A stretch of DNA of 64,000 nucleotides, taken from the NCBI GenBank assembly GCA_030645475.1, contig JAUSMA010000069.1, positions 1 through 64,000 on the forward strand, in the 5' to 3' direction. A program made the position numbers and the translations under genes. This document shows, piece after piece, positions 25,296-33,213 of the stretch; the first letter of the stretch is position 1; each line of letters opens with the position of its first letter. This DNA is from Nitrospirota bacterium (GTDB taxonomy: Bacteria; Nitrospirota; Nitrospiria; Nitrospirales; Nitrospiraceae). A model generated the notes under the pieces. The model had not been told where the DNA came from. It ran no database searches and saw only the letters and a list, made by a program, of their open reading frames with translations.

Positions 25296-25478
25296 CATTT
25301 CTGGCAGGCTGTTCAAAACGGGGACCCGGCCGCCTCACCGCTCGGCGGTGCGCACAAACTTGGTGCTCCTTATTCGTCGCACCGTGCGCTCCAGAGGGTA
25401 CGCCTCCGGTCTTCACTCTGCTTTTCTCGGTGTGGGCGAGCCCTGTCGGATTGAGGTGGATGATTGGGATGGGGATTT

Positions 25479-26873
25479 TTATGGGCCTCGTTGGGACTCA
25501 TGCCGGTGGTGATTGTTCGCCCTCCGCCAGTAGTAATACAGCGGAATACCGCTGAGAACAGTTGCAGCACCGTAGAGCGATTCTGCAGGTCGTTCGAGCA
25601 TACTGGAGAGGACTAGGGCGGCAGCACCACAGACGAGCGTGATCGGGAGAAATGGATAGAGTGGTGCCTGGTACTGCTGGATCTCTATGGGACGTGCTCG
25701 ACGAAGACGAAAGATGGAGGAGAGGGTCAAGGCCATGAAGAACGAGAGTACGAGGCCACTATAGACGAGGAGTTGTTCGAACGTTCCACTCACAATGAGT
25801 AGTGAGGCCCAGAGGCTTTGAAAGACGATTGCCCGAGCCGGCACGGCGGTGCGGGGATGGAGCTTGGCGAGCCAGGGCGTAATCATGCCATCCTGTGCCA
25901 TCGCCCAATAGACACGGGGTCCTGCCCAGGTCATGGCGCTGACGGCTCCAGCAATGGAGAGGCAGAGAATGGCAGCCACTACTCGTCCGCTCTGGGGTCC
26001 CCACAAGGCTGCAGCGGTCTTCTCCGCGACCGGCACAATGGGTTCTTGGGCCAACTCCGTGATCGAGAGCGTCGACAGGTAGACGACATTCAGCAGGAGA
26101 TAGATCATGGCGACGAAGGCTGTGCCCCCGATCATGATCCTGGGCAAGGTCCGTCGGGGGTCAACGATGTCGCTGGCAATGTAGCCCGCCACGTTCCAGC
26201 CGAGATAGCAGTAAGTCACGATGACCAGCGCGATGGCGGAGGCTCCAAACGTCGGCTGGAGCAGGGAGGGCCTCTCGAGGAGGCCGATTCCCTGGTCTGC
26301 CATCGCCCATAACCCGCCGAGGATCAATCCCCCAATGGCGACGACTTTTGTGGTGGTGAGCAAGAGCTGCACGCGGCCGCCGGTTCCCAGGCCTTGGCAA
26401 TGCAGGAAGGTCGCCATCCAGAGCAGCGCGAGTGATAGACCCTTTGCCAGCCATCCCTGCTCATCCACGATCGGTATCACTCTCAATGCATAGGACGAAA
26501 AACTGATAGCTGAGGCTGCGACTGCGGCCCCGAAGCCGATCGTAAAGGAGGTCCATCCACTGAGGAATGCCACCAAAGGCCCATAGGCCTCTCGCAGGTA
26601 GACGTAATCCCCGCCGGCATGTGGGAGGCGCGACCCCAGTTCGCCATAGATCATCGCACCGCCGACGGCGAATAATGCTCCCATGAACCATAAGAGGAGA
26701 ATCAGCATCGGATCGCCGAGATCCCGGGCCATGATGCCGGTCGTCGTGAAGATGCCGCCCCCGACGATATTGCTGATGAGAACACAGGTAGCCGTGAACC
26801 AACCAATTTTTCGCATAGAGGATTTCTGTCCTGGTTCCTTATTCGAAGGGTGGTTCATGGCAACTTGTACCAT
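25479..26873 (-). CDS. APC-family amino acid permease
   Basis: 464 residues at most, about 12 transmembrane helices. The N-terminal region RKIGWFTATCVLISNIVGGGIFTTTGIM has the APC consensus GGGIF, followed by GELGSRLPHAGGDYVYLREAYGP, a family hallmark (E-LG...P-GG-Y-Y). Imports or exchanges amino acids or polyamines; the substrate cannot be told. In-frame starts also exist at 26858 (MNHPSN) and at MRKIGW; none has a strong ribosome site. It stands alone, with a gene-poor region behind it. Confidence 0.9.
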   Translation of the reverse strand: MVQVAMNHPSNKEPGQKSSMRKIGWFTATCVLISNIVGGGIFTTTGIMARDLGDPMLILLLWFMGALFAVGGAMIYGELGSRLPHAGGDYVYLREAYGPLVAFLSGWTSFTIGFGAAVAASAISFSSYALRVIPIVDEQGWLAKGLSLALLWMATFLHCQGLGTGGRVQLLLTTTKVVAIGGLILGGLWAMADQGIGLLERPSLLQPTFGASAIALVIVTYCYLGWNVAGYIASDIVDPRRTLPRIMIGGTAFVAMIYLLLNVVYLSTLSITELAQEPIVPVAEKTAAALWGPQSGRVVAAILCLSIAGAVSAMTWAGPRVYWAMAQDGMITPWLAKLHPRTAVPARAIVFQSLWASLLIVSGTFEQLLVYSGLVLSFFMALTLSSIFRLRRARPIEIQQYQAPLYPFLPITLVCGAAALVLSSMLERPAESLYGAATVLSGIPLYYYWRRANNHHRHESQRGP

Positions 26874-27030
26874 TGTTCCCTAGCACAGTGAGCGATGCCT
26901 GGGAAGCAAGCCCGTAGAGCTTCCTGGTCTCCAGTTTTCCCCACCTTGCCCTTCCTGCCTGAGCCCCTTTAGAATACCGTGCTCGGAGTGAACGACCGGG
27001 GGAATGGATTCCCTATCGGGAGGTGGTGTC

Positions 27031-27381
27031 ATGGGTCTTGCCGACAACAAATGCATCCCTTGCCGTGGTGGGGTGCCGCCGGTTCCGGCGGATCGCGTGC
27101 AGACTCTACTGAAAGAACTCGGGCGGGGCTGGTCGCTGAATCAGGTCGGCCATCTTGAACGATTGTATACATTCAGTGATTTCGCCCAGGCACTGGCCTA
27201 CGTGAACAAAGTGAGCGCGATTGCTGAAGCCGAGGGTCATCACCCGGATCTCTATCTCGCCTGGGGCAAATGCAAGGTCGAAATCTGGACTCACAAGATC
27301 AATGGCTTGACCGAGAGCGATTTTTTTATGGCAGCTAAAGCCGATCGCGAATTTGAACCGTTTCGCGCATCCGCCAGTTAA
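27031..27381 (+). CDS. Pterin-4a-carbinolamine dehydratase
   Basis: 116 residues from ATG 27031 after GGGAGG. Contains the PCD/DCoH active-site motif GHHPDLYLAWGKCKVEIWTH with His70 and His71, and the helix FAQALAYVNKVSAIAEAEGH. It dehydrates 4a-hydroxytetrahydrobiopterin in pterin recycling, although many bacteria without phenylalanine hydroxylase use it in molybdopterin-related or other roles. A cysteine pair near the N-terminus (CIPC) is extra but common in bacterial homologues. It is 42 bases before the radical SAM gene. Confidence 0.92.
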   Translation: MGLADNKCIPCRGGVPPVPADRVQTLLKELGRGWSLNQVGHLERLYTFSDFAQALAYVNKVSAIAEAEGHHPDLYLAWGKCKVEIWTHKINGLTESDFFMAAKADREFEPFRASAS

Positions 27382-27423
27382 TCCCATGTCAGATAGTTGT
27401 GTCATGAACCCACGAGGCAGCAG

Positions 27424-29283
27424 ATGAGCGACAAGGCCGAGGTGGCGCTCGTCAATATGCCGTTTAGTTACTCGAAGTATCCTTCGATCCAACTGGGCAC
27501 CCTCTCTGCGCTGCTCAAGTCGAGGGGAATCCCCGTCGACTGCCACCATCTGAATGTTCGGTTCGCCCACAAGATCGGTGTCCCCCTCTATGAAATGATC
27601 TGCGAGAAGCGGGCGCTGTTTGGCGAATGGCTGTTTTCCTACCTCTTGTTCCGAGACAATCCGAAGCGCGCCGAGTACCCCCGACTCTTCAAGCCGGTAT
27701 TTGAGCAGGTTGCCAAGGAGAGTGGGCATCAGGCTTCGTTCTTTGAAGGTATGGCGACGAGGACGGCGCCACAGTTCTTGACCGGGGCTCTGACCTCCAT
27801 TGACTGGGGGCAATACAAGATTGTCGGCTTCACCTCCACGTTCGACCAAAATGTCGCTAGCTTGACGATGGCTAAACTCATCAAGGATCTCTATCCCGAT
27901 GTGACGATCGTGTTCGGTGGAGCGAATTACGACGGCGAGATGGGGCTGGAATATTTTAGGGCCTTTCCCTTCATCGATCATGTCGTGGTGGGGGAAGGGG
28001 AAGAGGTGTTCCCGGAATTGGTTCGTTATCTCCTTGGGGGAAAGACCGGGGCGATGCCCAGCGGCGTGACCTATCGAGAGGGCGAGAGGATCGCCTTCAA
28101 CCCGAACCAGGCATTGTTCACGGATTTTGCGAAGACCGGTCCTCCGGACTATGACGATTACTATCATTTGCTGGCTGAACTCGGGGATGCGGCACAGGGG
28201 CTCGACCGGATTCTTCTTTATGAGGGGTCACGGGGCTGCTGGTGGGGGGAGAAGCATCATTGTACGTTTTGCGGATTGAACGCACAGAGTATGAAGTTTC
28301 GGGCGAAATCGTCCGAGCAAGTGGCCCGGGAGATGGCCTATCTGTCCAGTCGCTATGACACGGCGCGATTTCGCCTCGTGGACAACATCATCGACATGAA
28401 ATATGTGGACAACCTCTTCGGTCGATTTGCGGCAGACCATTGTGATCTCGATGTATTCATCGAAACGAAAAGTAATCTCCACAAGAGCCAGATCCGAACA
28501 CTCGCTGCCGGAGGCGTGAAGTGTATGCAGCCGGGATTGGAGAGTCTGAGCCTCAATCAGTTGCAGTCGATGGATAAGGGCGTCACCCCGATGCAGAATA
28601 TCATCTGCCTTAAGTGGAGCTACTACTATCATGTCGCGGTGTCGTGGAATATCCTGCTCGGATTTCCCGGAGAAACGAACGAAGACTACCGTCGGCAGAT
28701 CGACCTGATCCCGTCGTTGTTCCATCTGCATCCGCCGGAGTCGACCGGCAAGTTATGGCTGGAACGATTCAGTCCCTACTACACCAAGCCACAGGAATAT
28801 GGTGTTCGTATCACCGGTCCTGGGACGCCCTACGAGTATGTCTATGATGCTCGGCAGGTGGACTTGAAGAAGATCGCCTATGACTTCGAGTATGAATTGG
28901 ACAATTGGCAGGTGGACCAAGAGGTCTATCAAGAATTGGTCGACCTGGTTCAGGAGTGGCAGCGATTAGTCGCGTCAAGCGATCGGCCGTTTCTCTATTA
29001 CTCGAAGGCGATGGATTATGTCACGGTCTACGATGGCCGGAATCCAAAGGCACCGATCAGGCGGCGTTATGATTGGCCTGCAGCGGGGATCATCGAGGCC
29101 TGTAACGAAGCGGCTAAAAGTGTGGACCAGATTCGTGCCCAGCTAACAAGCCGAGCCGGCAAAGGCGAGAGCAGCGACGCAGACATTCATCAGGCCTTGG
29201 CTACGTTGACGGCGGCGCGGATTCTCTACGAAGAACGCGGCAAGTATTTTACTTTGGCCGTTCCTGAAAACCCCTACCTCTAG
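27424..29283 (+). CDS. B12-binding radical SAM protein, RiPP-maturation type
   Basis: 619 residues from ATG 27424. Residues ~1-210 resemble a cobalamin-binding domain with IVFGGANYDGEMG and VVGEGEEVFPELV. The radical SAM core carries Cys272-x7-Cys280-x2-Cys283 within GCWWGEKHHCTFCGLN, a spacing characteristic of the 'RiPP maturation radical SAM protein 1' family (TIGR03975) rather than CxxxCxxC. It would bind [4Fe-4S] and SAM and modify a peptide. The C-terminal ~100 residues look like a winged-helix-like tail. No precursor peptide gene was found alongside. Confidence 0.88.
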   Translation: MSDKAEVALVNMPFSYSKYPSIQLGTLSALLKSRGIPVDCHHLNVRFAHKIGVPLYEMICEKRALFGEWLFSYLLFRDNPKRAEYPRLFKPVFEQVAKESGHQASFFEGMATRTAPQFLTGALTSIDWGQYKIVGFTSTFDQNVASLTMAKLIKDLYPDVTIVFGGANYDGEMGLEYFRAFPFIDHVVVGEGEEVFPELVRYLLGGKTGAMPSGVTYREGERIAFNPNQALFTDFAKTGPPDYDDYYHLLAELGDAAQGLDRILLYEGSRGCWWGEKHHCTFCGLNAQSMKFRAKSSEQVAREMAYLSSRYDTARFRLVDNIIDMKYVDNLFGRFAADHCDLDVFIETKSNLHKSQIRTLAAGGVKCMQPGLESLSLNQLQSMDKGVTPMQNIICLKWSYYYHVAVSWNILLGFPGETNEDYRRQIDLIPSLFHLHPPESTGKLWLERFSPYYTKPQEYGVRITGPGTPYEYVYDARQVDLKKIAYDFEYELDNWQVDQEVYQELVDLVQEWQRLVASSDRPFLYYSKAMDYVTVYDGRNPKAPIRRRYDWPAAGIIEACNEAAKSVDQIRAQLTSRAGKGESSDADIHQALATLTAARILYEERGKYFTLAVPENPYL

Positions 29284-29304
29284 CTGAGCGTGACCCCGAT
29301 CCCA

Positions 29305-29637
29305 TCACATCGAGAGCTTATCGGCGACATTGCGCATCTGAACGCCATGCGCGAGCGATGCGCCGCCTCTGATGGCACAGGCGACATGGACGGCTTCTGT
29401 CATTTCCTCGATGTTCGACCCCTTCTCCAGGGAAGCCTGCGTATAGGCATCGATACAGTAGGGGCATTGAACCGCGTGGGCGACCGCAAGGGCGATGAGG
29501 GCCTTCTCTCGCTCGGTCAAAGCCCCTTCAGCGAAGACGGCGCTGTAGTAGGCCATGAACTTGTCCCAGAGATCCTTGTTCCCCTTGCCCATATCGGAAA
29601 ACTTCCCCAGATCATGGGGATGATAGTAGGTGTCCAT
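29305..29637 (-). CDS. AhpD-like carboxymuconolactone decarboxylase-family protein
   Basis: 110 residues from ATG 29637, which follows AAGGAG; a longer in-frame start at 29706 lacks one. The AhpD signature is present: ALAVAHAVQCPYCIDAYTQ with the CPYC redox pair and a following His-rich stretch. The N-terminus MDTYYHPHDLGKF matches small peroxidase-like proteins that have been associated with arsenosugar biosynthesis clusters (from memory). It likely acts as a thiol-dependent peroxidase-type protein. Convergent with the radical SAM gene, 21 bases away. Confidence 0.88.
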   Translation of the reverse strand: MDTYYHPHDLGKFSDMGKGNKDLWDKFMAYYSAVFAEGALTEREKALIALAVAHAVQCPYCIDAYTQASLEKGSNIEEMTEAVHVACAIRGGASLAHGVQMRNVADKLSM

Positions 29638-29721
29638 AGGCAACTCCTTGGTCGACGGTTCTGGCCGAGTTTGAGTGCTCCGGAACAAGACCGCTTCAAC
29701 TGTCACTGCTAGCTTCGGCTG

Positions 29722-30006
29722 CTAGGCGTTGCTGGGTGGTTCGGGGTCAGCTTGGGTGAGCACCTGCGAAAACCTCGTGCCGACGATACCGGTCACCTTG
29801 GCCATGAGGTCGGTGACTTCTTGCCATTCCGTCGGCAACAAATCTTGTTTCAGTTGGGGATGGATCGCCCATTGAGCATCGACTTGTGTTCCCTTTCGGC
29901 TCACGAGCACCCGGAGCAGTTCCACATCCTTGTTGTGCGACTCGGTTCCTGTCGCTTGGGGAGAGTTTCCGTTTAATGGTCCTGATGGAGGCGTTGATCG
30001 TGCCAT
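29722..30006 (-). CDS. Small hypothetical protein
   Basis: 94 residues from ATG 30006 after AAGGAG. No known family was recognised. Residues 1-28 are polar and rich in Ser, Pro, Gly and Asn; residues ~29-80 form a compact hydrophilic alpha/beta-like part around VSRKGTQVDAQWAIHPQLKQ; the tail is acidic. No signal peptide and no cysteine. It lies 84 bases upstream of the AhpD-like gene on the same strand and could share a transcript. Confidence 0.65.
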   Translation of the reverse strand: MARSTPPSGPLNGNSPQATGTESHNKDVELLRVLVSRKGTQVDAQWAIHPQLKQDLLPTEWQEVTDLMAKVTGIVGTRFSQVLTQADPEPPSNA

Positions 30007-30147
30007 TGAGCCAATCTCCTTCACGTGTGTAGTGGGAGATCATACCGCATCAACATTCGGTCTGTATATCTGCCAGCAGGCCTCTAGGGCTAGTCCTGGC
30101 TGTTCGCCCATCTCGCTGGATTGGCGTGAGCGTGGCGGGGCTGAGTT

Positions 30148-30966
30148 CTATGAGTGGGTTAGATCCTCACGGAGTACGTCGAGCATGGACTGATGGATTA
30201 CCCCGTTACTTGCAACCAGTTCTTGCTCATAGATTGAAAGGGGGGTACCGTTGAAGTCTGTCGCCATTCCCCCGGCTTCTCGGAGGATGACGACTCCCGC
30301 CGCCATATCCCAAGGGTTTAGTTTCACTTCCCAAAATCCATCGAATCGGCCGGCCGCAACATAACAGAGGTCTAAAGCCGCCGTTCCCGTGCGCCGCAGC
30401 CCCTGCACCTTCAAGGCAAATCGTGCGAAGTGGTCCAAGTTATTATTCGGGGTCTCGCGAATGTCATACGCAAACCCCGTGACAAGAAGCGCCTGATCGA
30501 GATGATCCGTGGAGGATACGGAAATGGGTGTCCCGTTGAGTTGGGCTCCGTGGCCGAGCTGCGCGGTGAAGAGTTCATCTCGAGTCGGGTCATAGACCAC
30601 CCCAATTACTTCACGTTCGTCACATTCCACTCCGATGGACACACAGTAAGCGGGGAATCCGTGGGCGAAGTTGGTCGTACCATCAAGAGGATCGATTATC
30701 CATTTATAGCGGGATTGGGCCTGTCCGGTCAGCCCTCGTTCCTCGGCGAGAATGGGGTGGGTTGGGAAGGTCTCGTGGATAACGTCAATGATCCGTTGTT
30801 CCGCCTCGTGGTCGGCATCGGTGACCAGATTAATGACCTGTTTATGCTCAATGCGAAATCCAGTACGCGCGGACTTTATGAGAACGGCTCCGGCCTGGCG
30901 GGCTGCATCTGTCGCGACGGAAAGGATTCTGTCGAGGGGAATATTGTCACTCTGTGCTGGAGTCAT
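30148..30966 (-). CDS. Inositol monophosphatase family protein (SuhB-like)
   Basis: 272 residues from ATG 30966. Lithium-sensitive Mg-dependent phosphatase motifs are all present: LAEERG (metal-binding Glu), IIDPLDGTTNFAHGFP, and the C-terminal NPWDMAAGVVILREAGG. Hydrolyses inositol monophosphates and related sugar phosphates, and SuhB also assists rRNA transcription in some bacteria. An N-terminal extension to 30999 is unlikely. Faces away from the HARE-HTH gene across a gap of about 250 bases. Confidence 0.94.
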   Translation of the reverse strand: MTPAQSDNIPLDRILSVATDAARQAGAVLIKSARTGFRIEHKQVINLVTDADHEAEQRIIDVIHETFPTHPILAEERGLTGQAQSRYKWIIDPLDGTTNFAHGFPAYCVSIGVECDEREVIGVVYDPTRDELFTAQLGHGAQLNGTPISVSSTDHLDQALLVTGFAYDIRETPNNNLDHFARFALKVQGLRRTGTAALDLCYVAAGRFDGFWEVKLNPWDMAAGVVILREAGGMATDFNGTPLSIYEQELVASNGVIHQSMLDVLREDLTHS

Positions 30967-31062
30967 GGGGCGGCATCTTAACACGAGCCCATGTTTCAAC
31001 CATGCAGAGCGGATAGATCTTTGACGCAGGTCATCCGTTCATCGTGCAGTGAAAGTACATGC

Positions 31063-31204
31063 TTGCTTGTCACTCTAATAGACTTAACCGAGACCATGTT
31101 TAGTAAGCAATGATCAGTTTTAAAGCTATCATGCTATGCAAGCAACTAATACAACTTTACCTATTGACTTGCTTTGCAAGCAATGCTATAAAGCAAGCAT
31201 GCTT
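31063..31204. repeat. Cluster of AAGCAA/TTGCTT repeats before the HARE-HTH gene
   Basis: Six copies of AAGCAA or its complement lie in 142 bases: 31063-31068, 31105-31110, 31140-31145, 31169-31174, 31178-31183 and 31191-31196. The two at 31169-31183 form a dyad (TTGCTT-TGC-AAGCAA), and AAGCATGCTT at 31195-31204 is a perfect palindrome. The region is AT-rich compared with its neighbours. The dyad lies inside the promoter spacer and other copies flank it, suggesting operator sites for a DNA-binding protein. Confidence 0.65.
31164..31192 (+). promoter_or_regulatory. Sigma70 promoter of the HARE-HTH gene
   Basis: TTGACT at 31164-31169 and TATAAA at 31187-31192 with an ideal 17-base spacer. It lies about 30 bases upstream of the start codon at 31222. 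The -10 box overlaps one AAGCAA copy and the spacer contains the dyad, so binding there would block initiation. Confidence 0.75.
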
Positions 31205-31221
31205 CACCTGGGGGCGATTTC

Positions 31222-31731
31222 GTGGAAGAACTCACCGATATTTTGGTCGGTCTTGAGCAGCGGATTAGCGCGTACAAGAACCGGCTGCAAGAACTTGAAA
31301 AGAAACGTCGTCGCTTGGACGACGAAATCGCCACGATCAAAAAATATTTGGAATTGGCAGAAACGCTCTTTCGCGTTGAAGCCGACAAAGCCAAGCTCGC
31401 CAGTCTTTCCAGCCAATTCTACTCCGATGAAAAAGGCGGCCGACAACGACCCAATACTGATGTCACGGACCAGTCGAGGGAAATCCTCATGGGCCGGAGT
31501 AAGTACTCCGGGAAGAGTGTTTCTGAAGCCGCGTACGAAATGCTCCGCGAGGCGAACCGGTCGATGCATGCAAAAGAACTTGTGCAACGATTGGTCGAAG
31601 GGGGTCTCCAGATTAAGGGGAAGACCCCGTTAACATCTGTCGCGACGTCTTTGAAGCGAGATAAGCGGTTCAGGAAAGTGGGGCCGAATACGTTTGAGGC
31701 ATTGGAAGAAGCCCTGATCCACGCAGTGTAG
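31222..31731 (+). CDS. Coiled-coil HARE-HTH domain protein
   Basis: 169 residues from GTG 31222 after GGGGGCG. Residues ~1-60 are a coiled coil with many Lys/Glu/Arg (SAYKNRLQELEKKRRRLDDE). Residues ~95-165 resemble the HARE-HTH winged helix, with SVSEAAYEMLREANRSMHAKEL, GKTPLTSVATSLKRDKRF and a final KVGPNTFEAL. HARE-HTH domains occur in ASXL proteins, RNA polymerase delta and some restriction systems, and are thought to bind DNA or read DNA methylation. No partner gene sits beside it. Autoregulation by the upstream repeats is inferred. Confidence 0.75.
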   Translation: MEELTDILVGLEQRISAYKNRLQELEKKRRRLDDEIATIKKYLELAETLFRVEADKAKLASLSSQFYSDEKGGRQRPNTDVTDQSREILMGRSKYSGKSVSEAAYEMLREANRSMHAKELVQRLVEGGLQIKGKTPLTSVATSLKRDKRFRKVGPNTFEALEEALIHAV

Positions 31732-31780
31732 TGCGACTGGGCCAGTTAGACCTTAAAAGACACGAAGGGGGGTGAGAGTC

Positions 31781-31819
31781 TTGGCGACGAAGAAAGCAGC
31801 AAAGAAGAAGAAGAAGTAG
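31781..31819 (+). CDS. Very short lysine-rich peptide
   Basis: TTG 31781 opens a 12-codon frame, LATKKAAKKKKK, ending TAG at 31817-31819. AAGGGGGG lies 9 bases before it, and GTG 31772 in frame would add three residues. The sequence resembles the start of lysine/alanine-rich histone H1-like proteins (MATKKAAKK...), so it may be a truncated relative or a tiny peptide. A strong hairpin follows 18 bases later. Expression is not shown. Confidence 0.45.
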   Translation: MATKKAAKKKKK

Positions 31820-31837
31820 TCCCCGCCTTGATTCTAG

Positions 31838-31867
31838 CGTCGGGAGCAAGGCCACTTGCTCCCGACG
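31838..31867 (+). terminator. Hairpin with 13-bp stem and tetraloop
   Basis: CGTCGGGAGCAAG (31838-31850) and CTTGCTCCCGACG (31855-31867) pair perfectly around GCCA. The trailing sequence TTAAATC is only weakly U-rich. It lies between the lysine-rich frame and the 3' end of lpxC on the other strand, so it may terminate from both sides. Confidence 0.75.
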
Positions 31868-31957
31868 TTAAATCACTTGATCGTTCACCACACGTTATGA
31901 ATCATCTCGCCTGTTGAGGCGAGACCGCGAGCAGAGTTCCATTGAAAAGGATAGGAG

Positions 31958-32893
31958 TTAGGAGGCCTGGAGTGCCACCAGCGATGCAAATCGCGGTGCA
32001 GCCATGGCCGAGCGTGGTTCGGACGCGGCAACTGGTTCCTCAGCGTTGAGCAATACCCAGCTGTCCGGATGGTTCAGGATCTGTTGAACAAGGCGCGTAT
32101 GTATCGCATGCCCGGAGCGTTCCGCGATCACATGTCCGATAAAGGGTACGCCGAGTAATGAAAAATCTCCAATCAGGTCCAGAATCTTGTGACGGACGAA
32201 TTCATTCGTAAATCGCAGGCCTGATTCATTGAGGATACCGTCCTGAGAAAGGATGATCGTATTATCCAGGCTGCCACCCTTTCCAAGTCCACGGGCCCAG
32301 AGAGCTTCCACTTCCTGCATGAAGCCGAATGTCCTGGCGTCCGCGATCTCGCGTTCGAAGGCATGGACCGAGTGCTCATAGGCGTAGGTCTGAGTCTGGA
32401 TCAATGGATGATTGTAGTGGATAGAGTAGGTAATTTTCGTGGTCGAAGACGGTTCGATACGAACCCGTCGATTTCCATCTATGACCTCGAGGGGCCGTGT
32501 GATTTTCAGATAGGGTTGCCGTTGGCTCTGGGGAGCAATGCCAGCTGAGCGAATGAGGCGAACGAAGTGGCCTGCACTTCCGTCCATGACGGGGGCTTCG
32601 GCGGCATCAACCTCGACGTATACGTTATCGATGTCGAGTCCGGTTAATGCTGCCAGAATGTGTTCGATCGTCTTGACTTGAAAGCCATTCCCGCTGATCG
32701 CCGTGCAGAGTTCCGTTGCCACCAAATGTTCAACGGAGGCAGCAAGAGAGGCTCCGCCTTTGCCGCTTCGGTTTACGAATACCACACCGGTATCCGCTGG
32801 AGCAGGTCTGAGTGTAAGAGTTACGGGCAGTCCTGAATGGAGCCCAACCCCTGAACAGCTCACCGCATTTGCCAACGTCTGCTGTACTCTCAC
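31958..32893 (-). CDS. lpxC: UDP-3-O-acyl-N-acetylglucosamine deacetylase
   Basis: 311 residues; catalyses the committed step of lipid A synthesis with a zinc ion. Motifs: the N-terminal GVGLHSGLPVTLTLRPAPADTG, KTIEHILAALTGLDIDNV with a zinc-ligand His, MDGSAGHFVRLI, and the C-terminal NEFVRHKILDLIGDFSLLGVPFIGHV with further ligands (His and Asp). GTG start at 32893. It shows the cell makes lipopolysaccharide. It stands alone with an AT-rich upstream region. Confidence 0.97.
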   Translation of the reverse strand: MRVQQTLANAVSCSGVGLHSGLPVTLTLRPAPADTGVVFVNRSGKGGASLAASVEHLVATELCTAISGNGFQVKTIEHILAALTGLDIDNVYVEVDAAEAPVMDGSAGHFVRLIRSAGIAPQSQRQPYLKITRPLEVIDGNRRVRIEPSSTTKITYSIHYNHPLIQTQTYAYEHSVHAFEREIADARTFGFMQEVEALWARGLGKGGSLDNTIILSQDGILNESGLRFTNEFVRHKILDLIGDFSLLGVPFIGHVIAERSGHAIHTRLVQQILNHPDSWVLLNAEEPVAASEPRSAMAAPRFASLVALQAS

Positions 32894-33213
32894 AGATCAC
32901 CTCAATAATTACACAGAGGTAAAAGCAACTCGTGTGCCAGAGATTTCTGTTGAGGTTAAACAACAATAAGACATTGATATTACATGCATAAATAGACATT
33001 TCCCTTGCTGTAAGTGGCGTTGTATAAATATTACACCTGTGACTTTTCATAGAATGCAGGGAGCACAGTCGCAGTGCTTTGACGTCGATCGCTGTGGTCG
33101 GTAGCAAAGGCTCAAGACCTGTTGGTGGCTGAGTCAACCGTGTAATCGGCTGCTTTAGGGCGATCTGAAAACGTCTTGTCTCGCAGGAAGGCTTCCTGTA
33201 GTGGTCACAGCAG
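32894..33213. other. Gap between lpxC and the response regulator
   Basis: 320 bases without a convincing gene. It is AT-rich in the half nearer lpxC (for example around 32950-33040), which probably holds the lpxC promoter on the minus strand. A small imperfect hairpin (CAGGAA and TTCCTG arms at 33184-33198) lies just past the stop of the response-regulator gene. Nothing else was recognised. Confidence 0.5.

Larger units (their letters stand above)
24721..25478. other. Gene-poor 0.76-kb interval
   Basis: No convincing intact gene is seen on either strand. The interval holds a promoter-like element (24840-24868), a truncated reading frame with a twin-arginine-like start (24968), a 12-bp inverted repeat (25257-25295) and a GC-rich segment near 25300-25440 beginning CAGGCTGTTCAAAACGG, which resembles the ends of intergenic repeats known in Nitrospira genomes (from memory, unverified). 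Longer reading frames here have atypical composition and no ribosome sites. Confidence 0.6.

Noticed and set aside
25090-25416. Minus-strand 108-residue reading frame in the gene-poor interval
   Set aside because: Arg/Gly-rich, no ribosome site, and it overlaps an inverted repeat; likely a chance frame in GC-rich DNA.
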